DNA from: Cloacibacterium sp964530915
GTDB taxonomy: Bacteria > Bacteroidota > Bacteroidia > Flavobacteriales > Weeksellaceae
Direction: 5' to 3'
Length of the DNA stretch: 64,000 bases
NCBI GenBank assembly: GCA_964530915.1
Contig: CAZHCK010000002.1
Span: 4,161 to 68,160, forward strand
The stretch's first letter is position 1; the number at the start of each line of letters is the position of its first letter. The notes below the pieces were generated by a model, which was not told the DNA's origin, did no database searches, and saw only the letters and a list, made by a program, of their open reading frames with translations. Made by a program: the position numbers and the translations under genes. Below, piece by piece: positions 54,198 to 61,491 of this stretch.

Positions 54198-55355
54198 TTA
54201 TATTATTTCTGCTAAATAAGATTTGGCTTTTTGTGCCATTTCTTTGATGTGGGGGATTTTATTTCTTAAAATTTCTTTCAGCATAAGTTCTTCTTGCTTC
54301 ATTTCTTCAAATTTAGCAATTAATTTCTCAGCATCTGATATTTCTTCAATGTCCAATACTAATTTCTCTTCTCCAAAAATATCTTTGGCAATGCCTTTTG
54401 ATTTTATAGAATATCCCAACACCATAGTTGGCACTCCTGTAGAATAGGCTGCAATGGTGGCATGGGTTCTGGCGCCAATAAAGAATTTCATTCTGGCAAT
54501 ATAGCCTTTGTACTCTGTAGCATTGAGATGATTGGGTAAAAGAAAAACTCTATTGGTTTCTCTATATTTTTCCAAAAATTCTTTTAGAGTTTCCTCATCA
54601 TTACTGATTTCTATGGTCACGTGCGGAACTAAGGCGATATTAAAATCTGTTGTTTTTAAAATGTGTTCCACCAATTGAAAAGTTGCTTCTTTAGACTGTG
54701 GGTTTCTACCAAAAATCAATGGCGAAAAATTAAAACCCAGTGTTTTATTTTCTAAAAAAACCTCAGGAAGTGGCAATTCTGTTTTTTCCATTAAGAATGC
54801 GCCATCTGCAACCAATTTCACGTTTTTACATCCTGCATTTTTCAATACTTTTTCGGTTAGCGTTTCTCTTGCCAACAGCAAGTCAAATCGCTGTAAATCT
54901 TCTATTTTGGCAGGTGTTAAATCTTCTTCGCCAATAGAAGCTCCCCATAAAATGAGTTTTTTGCCTGCTTTTTTGATGAGGCGGTTTATTAAATAAAATC
55001 CAGGTTGTTCACCATAGCAATAATTGTCTCCTCCTACCGAAATAAAGACGTCATAATTTTTAATTTTGGGAATGATGTCTTTTTGGGTATACTGATAATG
55101 GTATTTTTCGTCTTGGAAGAATTTCACAAAAAATGCGGACTTCAATCCTGCCCAAGAAAATTTCTTTGGCGGCTTCTGTTTATGTCTAAAAACTTGATTG
55201 ATATTTTCGAGATGGGCATCTGTTTCTGGTTCATAAGAAGCCAAATCTATTACTGCATCGGGAAATTGGGCTTTAATTTCTGCGGCACCGGTTCTCACTA
55301 TCGCTTCGCAACCTCTGTTTAAACTGCCTCCGTGAAGGAAAAGGAGTATTTTCAT
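54198..55355 (-). CDS. Polysaccharide pyruvyl transferase family protein
   Basis: A 385-residue protein of the CsaB/WcaK-like family, with GT-B-like halves. Landmarks are LHGGSLNRGCEAIVRTG, SVGGDNYCYG and GARTHATIAAYSTGVPTMVL followed by LGYSIKSKGIAKDIFG. Members transfer pyruvate from PEP to form ketals on sugars, adding a negative charge to the glycan. It overlaps the upstream GT2 by ATGA. The acceptor sugar is unknown. Confidence 0.9.
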   Translation of the reverse strand: MKILLFLHGGSLNRGCEAIVRTGAAEIKAQFPDAVIDLASYEPETDAHLENINQVFRHKQKPPKKFSWAGLKSAFFVKFFQDEKYHYQYTQKDIIPKIKNYDVFISVGGDNYCYGEQPGFYLINRLIKKAGKKLILWGASIGEEDLTPAKIEDLQRFDLLLARETLTEKVLKNAGCKNVKLVADGAFLMEKTELPLPEVFLENKTLGFNFSPLIFGRNPQSKEATFQLVEHILKTTDFNIALVPHVTIEISNDEETLKEFLEKYRETNRVFLLPNHLNATEYKGYIARMKFFIGARTHATIAAYSTGVPTMVLGYSIKSKGIAKDIFGEEKLVLDIEEISDAEKLIAKFEEMKQEELMLKEILRNKIPHIKEMAQKAKSYLAEII

Positions 55356-56362
55356 GAATTTCTGTAATAACTGTATAAAGTGTAAAGATACAATTTCAAA
55401 ATATTTTTTGACTGAATGGCTTTAAAAATCGCCCCATCATAACGGCCTAAATCTTTTTGTAAAGCATTATCTGAAAAAACTTTTTTTACCACATCATTAT
55501 TTACTATTTCTCTGATTTTGGAAAATCTTTGGAAAAGGGAAAGTTGATTTTTAGGATTCCAATAAATAAAAATCAAGGCCACGATGCTTCTAAAAAAGCG
55601 TTTGGTTTTCAGTTCATTGATGGTATTTTCAGAAAGAATGTTGCCAAAATATTTTTGATAATCATATTGATAGATGGCCAGATTGCTTTGCAAATAATCA
55701 TTTCTGACTACATTTCGTGTAGCACTTCCTTGTACCTCTCTGTAAAAATAAGTTTGAAATGGCGTTTCAGAAATTCTTTGAGCCCGAGAAAAAACCTGAT
55801 GATTCAATTGGGCATCTTCAGCAATTCTTACCCCCATTGGAAATTTGGCCTTCGTTTTTCTGATTAATTCTGAATGGTAGAGTTTATTGCACACCGAATT
55901 GTAAACATCAGATTCTATCAATTTTGGAAATATCCTTTGTTCTATCTCTTTTTTAGGAAAATTCTCCCATGATGATAGCGCTTGCTTTTCCCTTGATTTT
56001 TCGCTTAAAAATTGTGAAATAATTATTTCACTGTTTTCTTTGTCTGCAATTTCTATGTAATGTTCTAGCGTTTCAGGATGGAGCCAGTCATCTGCATCTA
56101 CAAAGGTGATGTAATCGCCTTGCGCTTTTTCTAGTCCTAGATTTCTAGCTGCAGAAACGCCTTGATTTTCTTGAGTGATTACCTGCAAACGCGGTTCTTT
56201 TTCTTGGTATTTTTTAAGGATTTCTAAAGAACGGTCGGTAGAACCATCATTGATTGCCCAAATCTCAAAATCCCCAAAAGTTTGTTGGCTGATGCTCAGC
56301 AAACATTCTTCCAGATATTGTTCTGCATTGTAGACAGGGATGATGATGGAGATTTTTGGCAT
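55352..56362 (-). CDS. Glycosyltransferase family 2 (GT-A)
   Basis: A 336-residue GT-A enzyme with ISIIIPVYNAEQYLEECLLS, INDGSTDRSLE, GVSAARNLGLEKAQGDYIT and metal motif FVDADDWLHPETLE. It is similar to the GT at 57035 and the GT at 44574. The 671-bp gap upstream is full of repeats and a relic GT tail. Confidence 0.92.
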   Translation of the reverse strand: MPKISIIIPVYNAEQYLEECLLSISQQTFGDFEIWAINDGSTDRSLEILKKYQEKEPRLQVITQENQGVSAARNLGLEKAQGDYITFVDADDWLHPETLEHYIEIADKENSEIIISQFLSEKSREKQALSSWENFPKKEIEQRIFPKLIESDVYNSVCNKLYHSELIRKTKAKFPMGVRIAEDAQLNHQVFSRAQRISETPFQTYFYREVQGSATRNVVRNDYLQSNLAIYQYDYQKYFGNILSENTINELKTKRFFRSIVALIFIYWNPKNQLSLFQRFSKIREIVNNDVVKKVFSDNALQKDLGRYDGAIFKAIQSKNILKLYLYTLYSYYRNS

Positions 56363-56436
56363 ATCGCAAAATTAAGGATTTTATCTTTAGTAAGGGTGAG
56401 GGATGTTGGATGTGGGATGTTGAAATTCGTGCGGAT

Positions 56437-56504
56437 ATTTTTTAACGCAAAGGCGCGATATTATTTTTTTAATTCTTATGTTTTTAAGGCGCAAGGATTT
56501 TTAA
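56437..56504. repeat. Intergenic AACGCAAAGGCGC repeat, second copy
   Basis: About 68 bp (AACGCAAAGGCGC, then AATTCTTATGTTTTTAAGGC) closely similar to 54013-54078. Both copies lie upstream of minus-strand GT genes. Confidence 0.7.
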
Positions 56505-56611
56505 CTTCGTTAAAAATGATGGTGTGATATTTATTGTGTATCCTTTTTTAATCATAACTCAAAATCAACCGTCACTTTGTCATTCCGTAGGAATCTAAGC
56601 TACTATATTTA

Positions 56612-56667
56612 TTACGGCTTTAGCTTTTGTAGGAGTTGGTAGACTTTTGTTTTGAAGATGAGTTTTT
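56612..56667 (-). pseudogene. Relic 3' end of a GT2 gene (duplicate of the end of 57035-58012)
   Basis: Bases 56619-56667 are identical over 49 bp to 57042-57090. The minus strand reads KLIFKTKVYQLLQKLKP and a stop, exactly the C-terminus of the GT2 at 57035-58012. Only silent changes occur in the last codons before the stop. The frame is closed by a stop just upstream, so the fragment is not expressed as a gene. Confidence 0.85.
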
Positions 56668-56736
56668 ATAAATGTTTTATTTTGTTTCTCGCTTATTTTC
56701 GTGGATTTATTTCTCTAATTTTTTGAATTTTTCTAA

Positions 56737-56903
56737 AACGCAAAGGTTTTATCCATTCCTTATTTTATTTAAGGGAGCAAAGAAAGCGAATAAATTCACT
56801 TCTAAGCGTGTGTTTTTTTTAATTGTCACAAAATTTCTATATTTTTATTTTACACCCCGTCATTCCGAAAACTCGGAATGCCACCCCTCTACAAGAGGGG
56901 AAC
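56737..56903. repeat. Composite intergenic repeat, copy 3 (41-nt core plus 52-bp double hairpin)
   Basis: It contains AACGCAAAG at 56737, the 41-nt core at 56775-56815 (identical to 50346-50386) and the 52-bp double hairpin at 56852-56903. The hairpin stems are as in copies 1 and 2, with loops AAAC and ACA. Confidence 0.85.
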
Positions 56904-56917
56904 CTTTCAAAAATTTT

Positions 56918-56969
56918 TTTTGAAGATTTTCATTGCCTCGCATCCTAAAGGATGTGAAAATCTTCAAAA
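56918..56969. repeat. Hairpin with 15-bp stem and 22-nt loop (copy C)
   Basis: TTTTGAAGATTTTCA (56918-56932) pairs perfectly with 56955-56969. The 22-nt loop 56933-56954 ends in CCTAAAGGATG. The loop sequence and length match copies A and B at 59870-60012, although the stem sequence is different. Confidence 0.8.
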
Positions 56970-57034
56970 TTGATGGTTTGTTTTTAAAGCAATTGTGCCA
57001 TATTGTTTTTTAAGTTGTATGCAGTGGTTTAATA

Positions 57035-58012
57035 TTAGGGTTTTAGCTTTTGTAGGAGTTGGTAGACTTTTGTTTTGAAGATGAGTTTTTTTTGGTGTCT
57101 CGCCATTTTAGAGAATGAGGTGTCAAAATAGGAATATTTTTCGGCGATGGTTTTTGCTAAATGCCAATATCCTTTTTCTGAAAGCAGTTTTTTGAGCTCT
57201 TTGTATTTGGGTTGATAGAGATTTGGCAAAATATGCAGTTCTACGATTCTGGTTACAAACACCAAAATCACCTTATCAAAATACTGCAAAGCTTCTTTAT
57301 TTTCTGGAGAGAAGTGTTGATTTTTATATTCGTCTAAAATATGAATGGCATTGATAAATCCCTGATATCCTTCTTCGGTAATTGCTTTCTTGGAAAGAGA
57401 ATTGGGACGGACAAGGTAATTATAAACTAAATCTGAACTAAAAGACACTCTTTTAGCCTTGCTCTGTACCAATGCATTAAAAACTGAATCCGTTCCTACC
57501 AAAATATCTAAAGGAAATAATCTATCTCCCATGATTTCTCTTCTGTACATTGTTGCTGGAAAAGGTCTCCTTTCGTGAAGCAAACCTAGAAAAACTTCTC
57601 CATTGCTTAAATTCGGAAGTGAATTAAGATATTGATATTCTTCTGAAATGTGATGAATAGCAAAGTAAAGAATATCTAGATTTTCTTTTTTCACTTTATC
57701 CAATGCTTTTGCCAATGCATCTGGATTATAGTAATCGTCATTATCTAAGAACGTTATATAGTCTCCCTGTGCTATTTTAAGTGCTGTATTTCTTGCACCA
57801 GCTTCTCCTTTATTTTTTTGAGATATGATTTTTAGGTTGTGATATTTTTCTTTAAAATTTTCTAAAATTTTTAAAGAACTATCTGTGGAGCCATCATCTA
57901 CCGCAATTACTTCATAGTCTTCTAAAGGCATCCCTTGAACAAAGATACTTTCTAAACATTTCTGCAAATATTTTTCTGCGTTGTAAACCGGTATGATGAT
58001 GGAGAGTTTCAT
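57035..58012 (-). CDS. Glycosyltransferase family 2 (GT-A)
   Basis: A 325-residue GT-A enzyme with LSIIIPVYNAEKYLQKCLES, VDDGSTDSSLK, GEAGARNTALKIAQGDYIT and metal motif FLDNDDYYNPDAL. Its 3' end is duplicated as a relic 423 bp downstream. Its start overlaps the stop of the GT2/GT-D fusion gene by ATGA. Confidence 0.92.
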   Translation of the reverse strand: MKLSIIIPVYNAEKYLQKCLESIFVQGMPLEDYEVIAVDDGSTDSSLKILENFKEKYHNLKIISQKNKGEAGARNTALKIAQGDYITFLDNDDYYNPDALAKALDKVKKENLDILYFAIHHISEEYQYLNSLPNLSNGEVFLGLLHERRPFPATMYRREIMGDRLFPLDILVGTDSVFNALVQSKAKRVSFSSDLVYNYLVRPNSLSKKAITEEGYQGFINAIHILDEYKNQHFSPENKEALQYFDKVILVFVTRIVELHILPNLYQPKYKELKKLLSEKGYWHLAKTIAEKYSYFDTSFSKMARHQKKLIFKTKVYQLLQKLKP

Positions 58013-59781
58013 TCTTCAATTTTATAAATAATACTATTAAGGTAACTTTCTCTAAGATGTTCTGGTAAATCTATGGAATCTTGATTGGTTGATTCATTCA
58101 CCAATCTGTATTTTACAGGAATTTTATATTCTGCTTTTTCCAGATACCAACTGTATTCTATATCTACATGCCCAATATCTACAGCCCAAAACCCAGCTTG
58201 TGCTAAATCATAAGAAAGTACGGTAGCAGTAGGTCCTAAAGCAATTAAAACTAATTTATCTTTCCCCAATTCTTTGGCTTTTTCTACCATTTCATCATAA
58301 TGAGAAAAAGCGTTTTTGGAAGGACAAATGAGCCTTTGTAAAGAACTTACACCATCAAATAAATCATTTCCTATTCCCAATCTAGAAAACTCGCCTTCTA
58401 TGATGAGTACGTCTCTATTCTGCCAGATTTTTTTAAGATTTTTTATTGTTTTCTCTACCTGAGATTTATTTTCGTAGTCTAAATAAAATCTAGAAATAAA
58501 AGCATTTCCGTATGTCTTTCCCTTTTTAAAATATGACGATAATTGATTTCCAAATTTATTAATGAAGTCTATCCACCAATATTTTACATTGAGCTTAAAA
58601 GCTTTTACGGAATTGAAACTTTCTGGAATGGCAACAATGTGATTTTCTAGATTAGAAGTCAATACTTCTTTTAAACGCTCTGTTAATAGATGATTTTCTT
58701 CTTGAAATTTTAAGTTTTCATTAGGCAAAATCAATCTGAATTCACCATCTCCAAATCTGGAAATGGATTTTTTTTGAATACTGATTTCTTCTAAAGTTGC
58801 TTCTAATGATTTTACTTTCAAAGGATATATCTTCTTTCTTAATTTTTTTGTCCTTACATAGAAATTCAGAAATTCTATATTTCCTTTAAAATATTTTTTA
58901 ATCAATACCGACTTTAACTGATTTACCGAGTATCTCCATCCAAAGATTTGCCATGATTTTTTGAATAAAAACAAGGCATCAGAAATGTTAACCTTCTCTA
59001 ATCTATATAACTGATTTTCGTATACAGAAAACAAAATTTTTCTTTGTTCCAAAGAGATTTGATGAGAAAAATCTTCTAAAATATCTTTGGTGGACTGTAA
59101 TCTGGCTAAAATTTTGGGTTGTAGATTGTCTTTTTTACCCGTGATGTTTTGGTCAGACATTCTCACTTTCACCAATGCGTTGATGGAATAAATGGGTTTA
59201 TTCTGTGAAAAATCAATTACCGCTCTGTCATCAGTAGTCCACGCCAAAGCATAATCTTTAAAACCCAACTTGCTATAGCTTTCTTTTCTGAAAATATATT
59301 CTGAAAGTGAACTGCGGATCTCTCCTTTTAATTTTTTGCAATAACTTTCTATTGCGTTTTCTAATACAAGATGATGGTATTCTTCTGAAATAGGTTCGTC
59401 TTTTTCATTGATTAAAACCGAAGAATATCTCACTACATGAGTCGTTTTTTCTATTTCTGGAAGATTTTTATAAAACGCTTTTACTACATTCTCCCCTAAA
59501 ACATCATCATCACCTAAAATCATGAACCATTCTTCATCCTTCATCATCGCAATACAACGCTCCCATTGTTTAACCAATGAAATGCTTCCCAGATTATCAT
59601 TAAATCTTTTATACGTAAAGTTAAATTTTCCCTGATATTTTTCTAACAGTTCGGTAGGCGGAAAGGGACTTGCATCATCCCCAATATATACCTGAAAACT
59701 CTGGTCTGTTTGCTGAGCAAGAGATGCTAAAGTTTTTTCAAAAAAATTGATTTTGAAATATGGAATGATGATGGCTAACAT
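58009..59781 (-). CDS. Fused glycosyltransferase: GT2 domain plus C-terminal GT-D (DUF1792/SP_1767-like) domain
   Basis: A 590-residue protein. Residues 1-300 form a GT2 domain (AIIIPYFKINFFEKTLASLA, IGDDASPF, MILGDDDVLGENVV). Residues about 320-580 form a GT-D type domain with SISRFGDGEFRLI, VAIPESFNSVKAF, LIEGEFSRLGIGNDLFDG and ALGPTATVLSYDLAQAGFWA. GT-D enzymes were described in streptococcal glycoprotein glycan synthesis, where they transfer glucose. The fusion suggests two successive transfers by one polypeptide. It is the first gene of the second glycan cluster. Confidence 0.88.
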   Translation of the reverse strand: MLAIIIPYFKINFFEKTLASLAQQTDQSFQVYIGDDASPFPPTELLEKYQGKFNFTYKRFNDNLGSISLVKQWERCIAMMKDEEWFMILGDDDVLGENVVKAFYKNLPEIEKTTHVVRYSSVLINEKDEPISEEYHHLVLENAIESYCKKLKGEIRSSLSEYIFRKESYSKLGFKDYALAWTTDDRAVIDFSQNKPIYSINALVKVRMSDQNITGKKDNLQPKILARLQSTKDILEDFSHQISLEQRKILFSVYENQLYRLEKVNISDALFLFKKSWQIFGWRYSVNQLKSVLIKKYFKGNIEFLNFYVRTKKLRKKIYPLKVKSLEATLEEISIQKKSISRFGDGEFRLILPNENLKFQEENHLLTERLKEVLTSNLENHIVAIPESFNSVKAFKLNVKYWWIDFINKFGNQLSSYFKKGKTYGNAFISRFYLDYENKSQVEKTIKNLKKIWQNRDVLIIEGEFSRLGIGNDLFDGVSSLQRLICPSKNAFSHYDEMVEKAKELGKDKLVLIALGPTATVLSYDLAQAGFWAVDIGHVDIEYSWYLEKAEYKIPVKYRLVNESTNQDSIDLPEHLRESYLNSIIYKIEE

Positions 59782-59869
59782 TCTCTAGAAATATAGGTTG
59801 TGTTATTTTGTTCAAAAATAGGGATTTTATTTAAGAGGCTATTGAAAGTCTTCATAAAATGTAGATGAA

Positions 59870-59913
59870 ATTTCAAAATCTTTTCCCTGTCCCTAAAGGA
59901 TGGATTTTGAAAT
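59870..59913. repeat. Hairpin with 11-bp stem and 22-nt loop (copy A)
   Basis: ATTTCAAAATC (59870-59880) pairs with GATTTTGAAAT (59903-59913). The 22-nt loop 59881-59902 ends in CCCTAAAGGATG. Confidence 0.8.
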
Positions 59914-59966
59914 CTTTTCCCTAACTTAAAACAAGTAATCACAATGAAATGGGTAAGTTGTTTTTA

Positions 59967-60012
59967 GATTTCAAAATCTCTGCCCCGTCCCTAAATGGTG
60001 GATTTTGAAATC
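59967..60012. repeat. Hairpin with 12-bp stem and 22-nt loop (copy B)
   Basis: GATTTCAAAATC (59967-59978) pairs with GATTTTGAAATC (60001-60012). The 22-nt loop 59979-60000 ends in CCCTAAATGGTG. It is in the same orientation as copy A. Confidence 0.8.
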
Positions 60013-60069
60013 CTTGTAGCTATACAAAAGGGTGGATTTAAAACATCTCTTTTATTAGGTGTATCCATG

Positions 60070-60107
60070 AAAACAACCCTCTAAGCATTGTTTCAGAGGG
60101 TTGTTTT
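60070..60107 (-). terminator. Intrinsic terminator of the DUF6266 gene
   Basis: A 13-bp perfect stem (AAAACAACCCTCT, 60070-60082, pairs with 60095-60107) with a 12-nt loop and a T-rich 3' arm on the minus strand. It lies 18 bp after the DUF6266 stop. Confidence 0.85.
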
Positions 60108-60125
60108 ACATCATCATACTCTATA

Positions 60126-60764
60126 CTATCCTAACGCTACATTGCCTAAGTAAACAGAATTACTTGATGTTTTAGAGGCTGAATCATACAAAAATGCGTA
60201 GACCATCACTTCATATCCTATAAAATTCTGTGGTAGCGTAACACTCGCTGTAAGTCCATTTCTGGTGGCAATGTTTTCGAAAACATAGAAGGTATCAAAC
60301 TCTTCACAATAGCACACCACATTTACCGTGTCTTCTGCTTTGGCATTACCGAAAACGGTATTGTCTTCCCAATTCAGAGTGATTTCGGTTTCTGCATTGC
60401 TTAGAGAAAGGTTTTGAAATCCAAAGAGTGTACCTTTGGCCACCAATACTCTGGCATAAAGAATTTGAGTTCCCTCTTCTGTAATCTCTACCGCATTGGT
60501 AATGTGGTAAGAAGTCGCCATATTGTACTTGCTTTTTACTCCAGTATCGTTGCCAAAATAAGTACTTAGGGTAGTTCTTAAAGGATTGAGGAACTCACTC
60601 ACCGCTTTGAATTTTAATCGCTGAATTCTTTGCGATTCAGTTGGCGCTTTCGCTGCTCTTTTAGGTAAAGCTCTCATAATGCTTTCACCTCTCCATGTAG
60701 AACCGATAACTGTTCCTACTTTTCCTTGGAATCCACCGAGGATTCCTGTTCTAATTTTTCCCAT
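60126..60764 (-). CDS. DUF6266 family protein, function unknown
   Basis: A 212-residue protein. The N-terminus MGKIRTGILGGFQGKVGTVI with a following GSTWRG is the hallmark of DUF6266 proteins of Bacteroidota. A helical basic stretch (about 30-70; RALPKRAAKAPTESQRIQRL) leads to a beta-rich C-terminal half (about 100-212). There is no signal peptide or membrane helix. It is monocistronic, with its own promoter (60839-60869) and terminator. No function is known to me. The basic N-terminus and beta C-terminus would suit a nucleic-acid or structural role, but this is guesswork. Confidence 0.85.
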   Translation of the reverse strand: MGKIRTGILGGFQGKVGTVIGSTWRGESIMRALPKRAAKAPTESQRIQRLKFKAVSEFLNPLRTTLSTYFGNDTGVKSKYNMATSYHITNAVEITEEGTQILYARVLVAKGTLFGFQNLSLSNAETEITLNWEDNTVFGNAKAEDTVNVVCYCEEFDTFYVFENIATRNGLTASVTLPQNFIGYEVMVYAFLYDSASKTSSNSVYLGNVALG

Positions 60765-60838
60765 AATAATAATTTTAATTTTTGGGGTTATACAATAAAT
60801 TTATAAAATCCGAAAAGGCTGCAGCACTTTTACATTGA

Positions 60839-60869
60839 CAAACTTACATCATAAAATATTGTAAATCAA
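60839..60869 (-). promoter_or_regulatory. Bacteroidota-type promoter of the DUF6266 gene
   Basis: The minus strand has TTG at 60869-60867 and TAAGTTTG at 60846-60839 with 20 bp between. This fits the TTG / TAnnTTTG consensus of Bacteroidota housekeeping promoters. It would give a leader of about 70 nt before the ATG at 60764. Confidence 0.55.
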
Positions 60870-60873
60870 GCAG

Positions 60874-60903
60874 TTGTCAGGTATTGTCGGGTATTGTCTG
60901 GGT
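60874..60903. repeat. Three 10-bp tandem repeats upstream of the DUF6266 promoter
   Basis: TTGTCAGGTA, TTGTCGGGTA and TTGTCTGGGT lie end to end just upstream of the -33 element. This is a typical position for activator or repressor sites spaced by one helical turn. Confidence 0.7.
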
Positions 60904-61038
60904 GTAGTACTTTCTGTCTTGAGTTGTCGTTTTGGACTGGATTGAAAAAATGAATTTTTGAGAAAAACAAGAAGCGGTTTTTCTTTTGAGCAGAAAAACA
61001 GTCTTCAAAAAAATGGGTTTTTATGGGGTAAAAAACGG

Positions 61039-61129
61039 GTTTTGTTCGAATCATGTTCGAATCACGTTCGAGTCTGCTTCGGAAAACGGGTACTTTTTCC
61101 GAACAAAACTGCACTTTGACTGCACTTTG
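61039..61129. repeat. 11-bp phased direct repeats with nested inverted repeats
   Basis: TGTTCGAATCA occurs at 61043-61053 and 61054-61064, then CGTTCGAGTCT (61065-61075) and GCTTCGGAAAA (61076-61086). ACTGCACTTTG occurs at 61108-61118 and 61119-61129. GTTTTGTTCG (61039-61048) is the inverse of 61100-61109, and TTCGGAAAA (61078-61086) pairs with TTTTCCGAA near 61094-61102. The region is GC-richer than its surroundings. Confidence 0.75.
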
Positions 61130-61412
61130 ATTCGGAGGAGACTGCTCATTGATAAAAAATAGCTTCTTAAAAAACTGTTACATCTGTTTAAATATAACTT
61201 CTTAAATAACCTCCATTAGATGGTCATTTAAAATGGGCTTAAACCATGTGTTTAAAAAAAATAGGCAAAAAAAAACTTATTTTTAATAGATTATCTCTCT
61301 AAATCCCCTTTTGAAGCAAGTTCTATGTGATTGTGGAAAACTTTTTGCCCCTTTTTCACCAAAATTTAACATGAACCAGCATTTTTCATTTCTGATTTAA
61401 ATATCAATTTCT

Positions 61413-61420
61413 TAATTTTG
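61413..61420 (+). promoter_or_regulatory. Candidate -7 element of the HTH gene
   Basis: TAATTTTG matches TAnnTTTG and would give a leader of about 65 nt before the ATG at 61492. The -33 element is weak (TTTCTG). Confidence 0.4.
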
Positions 61421-61441
61421 ATACCAATCATCTCAAACAAC

Positions 61442-61454
61442 ACTGATAATCAGT
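61442..61454. promoter_or_regulatory. 13-bp perfect palindrome in the HTH gene leader, possible operator
   Basis: ACTGATAATCAGT is a perfect palindrome around a central A. It lies between the putative promoter and the start of the HTH gene, where a self-repressor would bind. Confidence 0.4.
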
Positions 61455-61491
61455 ATAAAAGAGATACAATAAAATTAATTTATTCTTATTT

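Larger units (their letters stand above)
56363..57034. other. 671-bp repeat-filled intergenic region
   Basis: In order it holds GGATGTT-type heptads (56400-56421), an AACGCAAAGGCGC repeat (56437-56504), a short hairpin ATTCCGTAGGAAT (56582-56594), a relic GT2 tail (56612-56667), a composite repeat (56737-56903) and a long hairpin with a 22-nt loop (56918-56969). I see no intact gene. Confidence 0.75.
59782..60125. other. 344-bp intergenic region with two large hairpins and a terminator
   Basis: It holds hairpins A (59870-59913) and B (59967-60012), a decayed half copy near 60029-60046 (GGGTGGATTTAAAAC) and the terminator 60070-60107. It must also contain the promoter of the second glycan cluster near 59800. 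I see no gene. Confidence 0.65.
60765..61491. other. 727-bp spacer between DUF6266 and HTH genes with phased short repeats
   Basis: From left to right it holds the DUF6266 promoter (60839-60869), three 10-bp TTGTCnGGTA units (60874-60903), 11-bp TGTTCGAATCA units (61043-61086), two 11-bp ACTGCACTTTG units (61108-61129) and nested inverted repeats (61039-61109). An AT-rich stretch follows, then the HTH promoter word and a 13-bp palindrome (61442-61454). An 82-codon minus-strand frame here is not credible as a gene. Confidence 0.7.

Noticed and set aside
50415..56903. Double hairpins as insertion-sequence ends
   Set aside because: No transposase or remnant is seen near any copy, and each copy is a compact 52-bp unit rather than one of a pair of ends.
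56672..56923. 84-codon plus-strand frame across the composite repeat
   Set aside because: It runs through repeat sequence that is non-coding elsewhere in the window and shows no homology.
60866..61114. 82-codon minus-strand frame upstream of the DUF6266 gene
   Set aside because: It overlaps the DUF6266 promoter and is built over the 10-bp and 11-bp repeats. It resembles no protein family and has no stop-proximal terminator, so I treat it as chance.
61039..61129. Repeats as a CRISPR array
   Set aside because: The units are only 11 bp and directly abut each other without spacers, and no cas genes are in the window.
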